This document shows positions 5,637-7,185 of a DNA stretch of 7,185 nucleotides, piece by piece. The notes under the pieces are model-generated. The model saw nothing but the letters and a program-made list of their open reading frames with translations, had not been told where the DNA came from and did no database searches. The position numbers and the translations under genes are program-made. Source of the DNA: Oscillospiraceae bacterium (GTDB lineage Bacteria; Bacillota; Clostridia; Oscillospirales; Oscillospiraceae). The stretch's first letter is position 1. The number at the start of each line of letters is the position of its first letter. The stretch covers positions 1 through 7,185 of the forward strand of contig JAIEIQ010000080.1 of NCBI GenBank assembly GCA_029065305.1, written 5' to 3'.

Positions 5637-6752
5637 ATGAGACTGATCAGCAAGTGTGTTGTTCTGGCCCTGTTGGCCGTTGTTCTTCTGACCATGACCG
5701 CCGCCGCCGAGATTGGCACCGGCGTGGTGGACGCCGACTCCCTGCGGATGCGCAGTGAGCCCTCCACCGACGCGGCCACCGTTACATATCTCCTCCAGGA
5801 TACCCAGGTTTCCGTGCAGCAGAAGCTGGATGACTGGTTCCAGGTCAGCTGCGGCGAGTACAGCGGCTATGTGGCCGCAGAGTTCCTGCGCTTCACCCCC
5901 AGCGAGAGCGATACCGCCAGCACCGCCGTCTCCGTCGTATCCCAGAGCGCCTCCGAGGAGGCCGGCTCCTTCGCCGTCATCACCGGCATGGGCGTGAACC
6001 TGCGCCCCACCGCCTCCGTGGAGGAGGAGCCCCTGGCCCTGCTGGACCGGGGCGAGGCCGTCACCCTTCTCGCCGCCGGTGAGGAGTGGTGCCAGGTGAA
6101 CTACGGCGGCCAGACGGGCTACGTCAACGCGGACTACATCAACCTCAGCGGTCTGGTCAGCGAGCTGGGCCGCGTCACCGGCGACTGCGTCAACGTGCGG
6201 GATATTCCCTCCACGGACGGCGGTATTGTTACCAAGATCTACGCCGGCTCCTCCGTGGACCTGCTGTCCCGGATGGAGGGCTGGTATCAGGTCTCCTGCG
6301 GCGACGGCTCCGTGGGCTACGTCTGCGACGAGTACCTGCGGGAGGTCATGCCTGGCGAGGCCAGTTCCATCGGTGAGGATATCGTGGCCAAGGCCAGGGA
6401 GTTCCTGGGTACCCGCTACTCCTACGGCGGCTCCTCCCCCAAGGGCTTTGACTGCTCCGGCTTTACCATGTACGTTTTCGGCCAGTTTGGCTACAGCCTG
6501 CCCCACTCCGCCACCTCCCAGTGGAACAACTCCGGGGAGTACGTGGAGCGCAGCGACCTCCAGGCGGGGGATCTGGTCCTCTTCTGCGACCCCTCCCGGA
6601 GCAACGGCAAGGCCTGCTCCCACGTGGGCATCTACATCGGGGACGGCGACTTCATCCATGCGTCCTCCAGCCGCAGCGGCGGCGTCATCATCAGCAGCAT
6701 CAACGACGGCTACTACAACACCTATTACAAGGGAGCCAAGCGCGTCGGCTGA
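5637..6752 (+). CDS. Secreted cell-wall hydrolase: three SH3b repeats plus NlpC/P60 endopeptidase
   Basis: A 371-residue exported protein expected to cut peptide stems of peptidoglycan (typically the gamma-D-Glu to diamino acid bond). A Sec signal peptide covers residues 1-24: basic Arg2/Lys6, a hydrophobic core at 8-18, and an AAA motif (22-24) before E25. Three SH3b domains follow at about 27-87, 112-171 and 178-237, each with a (L/V)(R/N)(M/L/V)R..P(S/T) turn, a W...(V)(S/N)CG or NYG strand and a GYV(A/N/C) strand. A Ser/Glu-rich spacer (about 88-111) separates the first two. The C-terminal NlpC/P60 domain (about 250-371) keeps the full catalytic set: Cys273 in FDCSGF, His329 in SHVGIYIG and His341 in FIHASS. 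The start ATG has GAGGT (5625-5629) 7 bases upstream. It has no LPXTG, so wall retention probably comes from the SH3b repeats. It is probably co-transcribed with the 95-residue gene and closed by a strong terminator. Confidence 0.93.
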   Translation: MRLISKCVVLALLAVVLLTMTAAAEIGTGVVDADSLRMRSEPSTDAATVTYLLQDTQVSVQQKLDDWFQVSCGEYSGYVAAEFLRFTPSESDTASTAVSVVSQSASEEAGSFAVITGMGVNLRPTASVEEEPLALLDRGEAVTLLAAGEEWCQVNYGGQTGYVNADYINLSGLVSELGRVTGDCVNVRDIPSTDGGIVTKIYAGSSVDLLSRMEGWYQVSCGDGSVGYVCDEYLREVMPGEASSIGEDIVAKAREFLGTRYSYGGSSPKGFDCSGFTMYVFGQFGYSLPHSATSQWNNSGEYVERSDLQAGDLVLFCDPSRSNGKACSHVGIYIGDGDFIHASSSRSGGVIISSINDGYYNTYYKGAKRVG

Positions 6753-6771
6753 TGTCTCTCAGAAAAAACAG

Positions 6772-6802
6772 CCCGGCGGTCTTTTAAGACCGCCGGGTTT
6801 TT
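6772..6802. terminator. Bidirectional intrinsic terminator between convergent genes
   Basis: CCCGGCGGTCTT (6772-6783) and AAGACCGCCGGG (6786-6797) form a perfect 12-bp inverted repeat, with the inner pairs likely opened to make the loop. TTTTT (6798-6802) follows on the plus strand, and AAAAAA (6763-6768) gives a T-tract for the minus strand. It starts 20 bases after the hydrolase stop and ends 5 bases past the end of the minus-strand gene, so it can stop transcription from both sides. Confidence 0.92.
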
Positions 6803-6807
6803 GTGCT

Positions 6808-7185
6808 CTAGGCGTAGAAGCACCGGATCGCCCGGGCGAAAAAGTCCGCGCACCCGGGGGCCACTGTCTCGTAGTAGGCGGCAAAGCGCTCGTCCTGACG
6901 GTAGGACTCCACCAGAGCGATGTGGGCCTCGGGAGTGAACATCTCCCGGCTCCAGTAGTGGAGCAGCCAGTCCCCGTGGAGGCGGCAGGCCTCCCGGGCG
7001 TCCTCCCCCGCTGGGTCCCCGGCGGCTATGGCGCGGCGAAGGGCCTCCTGATAGCCCCGCTCCTCCTGCTGCATCCGCACCCACTCCTCTCCGGACATCC
7101 CGGCTACCCGGCTGTTGACGGCGTCCGCCGTCTCCGCGCCCCAGCGCTGCCGGACCTCCTGGCCGTAGGCGGCCTCGTTCTCTTG
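6808..7185 (-). CDS. TipAS domain protein, C-terminal part (5' end outside window); probable MerR-type regulator
   Basis: The minus-strand frame is open from the right edge to the TAG at 6808-6810, giving the last 125 residues of a longer protein. Internal Met (codon 7096-7098) should not be taken as the start: the upstream in-frame codons continue the domain, with Y-GQEVRQRWG and AVNSRVAGMS. The whole visible part resembles the TipAS antibiotic-recognition domain: GQEV..RWG near the beginning, SGEEW, a helix of acidic/aromatic residues, LHGDWLLHYWS, HIALVESYRQDERFAAYYETVAPG, and ADFFARAI at the end. TipAS domains bind thiopeptide-like or other hydrophobic ligands and usually follow an N-terminal MerR helix-turn-helix in drug-responsive activators (TipAL, Mta types). 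That DNA-binding part is not in the window, so regulator status is inferred. The gene is convergent with the cell-wall hydrolase and shares the bidirectional terminator. Confidence 0.85.
   Translation of the reverse strand, partial: QENEAAYGQEVRQRWGAETADAVNSRVAGMSGEEWVRMQQEERGYQEALRRAIAAGDPAGEDAREACRLHGDWLLHYWSREMFTPEAHIALVESYRQDERFAAYYETVAPGCADFFARAIRCFYA

Noticed and set aside
5631..6659. 342-codon minus-strand open frame opposite the SH3b-NlpC/P60 gene
   Set aside because: Antisense shadow rich in Gly, Ala, Val and His; the plus strand has a signal peptide, repeats and a full catalytic set.
1..7185. CRISPR arrays, insertion sequences, tRNA or rRNA genes
   Set aside because: No regularly spaced repeats, transposase motifs, cloverleaf-like sequence or rRNA-like stretch was seen on either strand by eye.

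Overview
The window is high-GC, densely packed DNA with short intergenic gaps and Shine-Dalgarno sites of the AAGGAG/GGAGG type. The gene families (DUF5711, CvpA, a zinc-finger ClpE-type unfoldase, SH3b-NlpC/P60, TipAS) suggest a high-GC member of the Clostridia, most likely an Oscillospiraceae-like gut Firmicute (Flavonifractor/Lawsonibacter type). This assignment rests on family content and codon style only; there is no rRNA or other marker in the window.

Layout. Positions 2-442 hold the C-terminal half of TruA (tRNA pseudouridine synthase), cut by the left edge. It overlaps by 26 bases a membrane-anchored DUF5711 beta-propeller protein (417-1598). A 124-base gap follows, with two stacked perfect inverted repeats, and then a CvpA-family membrane protein with a TTG start (1723-2448). 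A 149-base gap carries an extended -10 promoter candidate and a leader hairpin. It precedes a ClpE-like AAA+ unfoldase with an N-terminal Cys4 zinc finger (2598-4901). Close downstream, and ending at a strong intrinsic terminator (5139-5166), is a 69-residue protein that also has four cysteines (4927-5136).

A new transcription unit starts at a near-consensus promoter (TTGACA, 17 bases, TACAAT at 5219-5247). It encodes a 95-residue protein of unknown function (5299-5586; the start is set by its ribosome binding site) and a secreted cell-wall hydrolase with three SH3b repeats and an NlpC/P60 domain (5637-6752). A bidirectional terminator (6772-6802) separates it from a convergent minus-strand gene running off the right edge, whose visible part is a TipAS ligand-binding domain (6808-7185).

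The known functions are tRNA modification, protein quality control, envelope and cell-wall maintenance, and probable drug sensing. I see no mobile element, CRISPR array, tRNA or rRNA. Nothing here is convincing as a wholly new system. The most interesting points are the ClpE gene paired with a second small Cys4 protein, the small unknown protein paired with a wall hydrolase behind a strong and possibly regulated promoter, and the stacked palindromes upstream of the CvpA gene.
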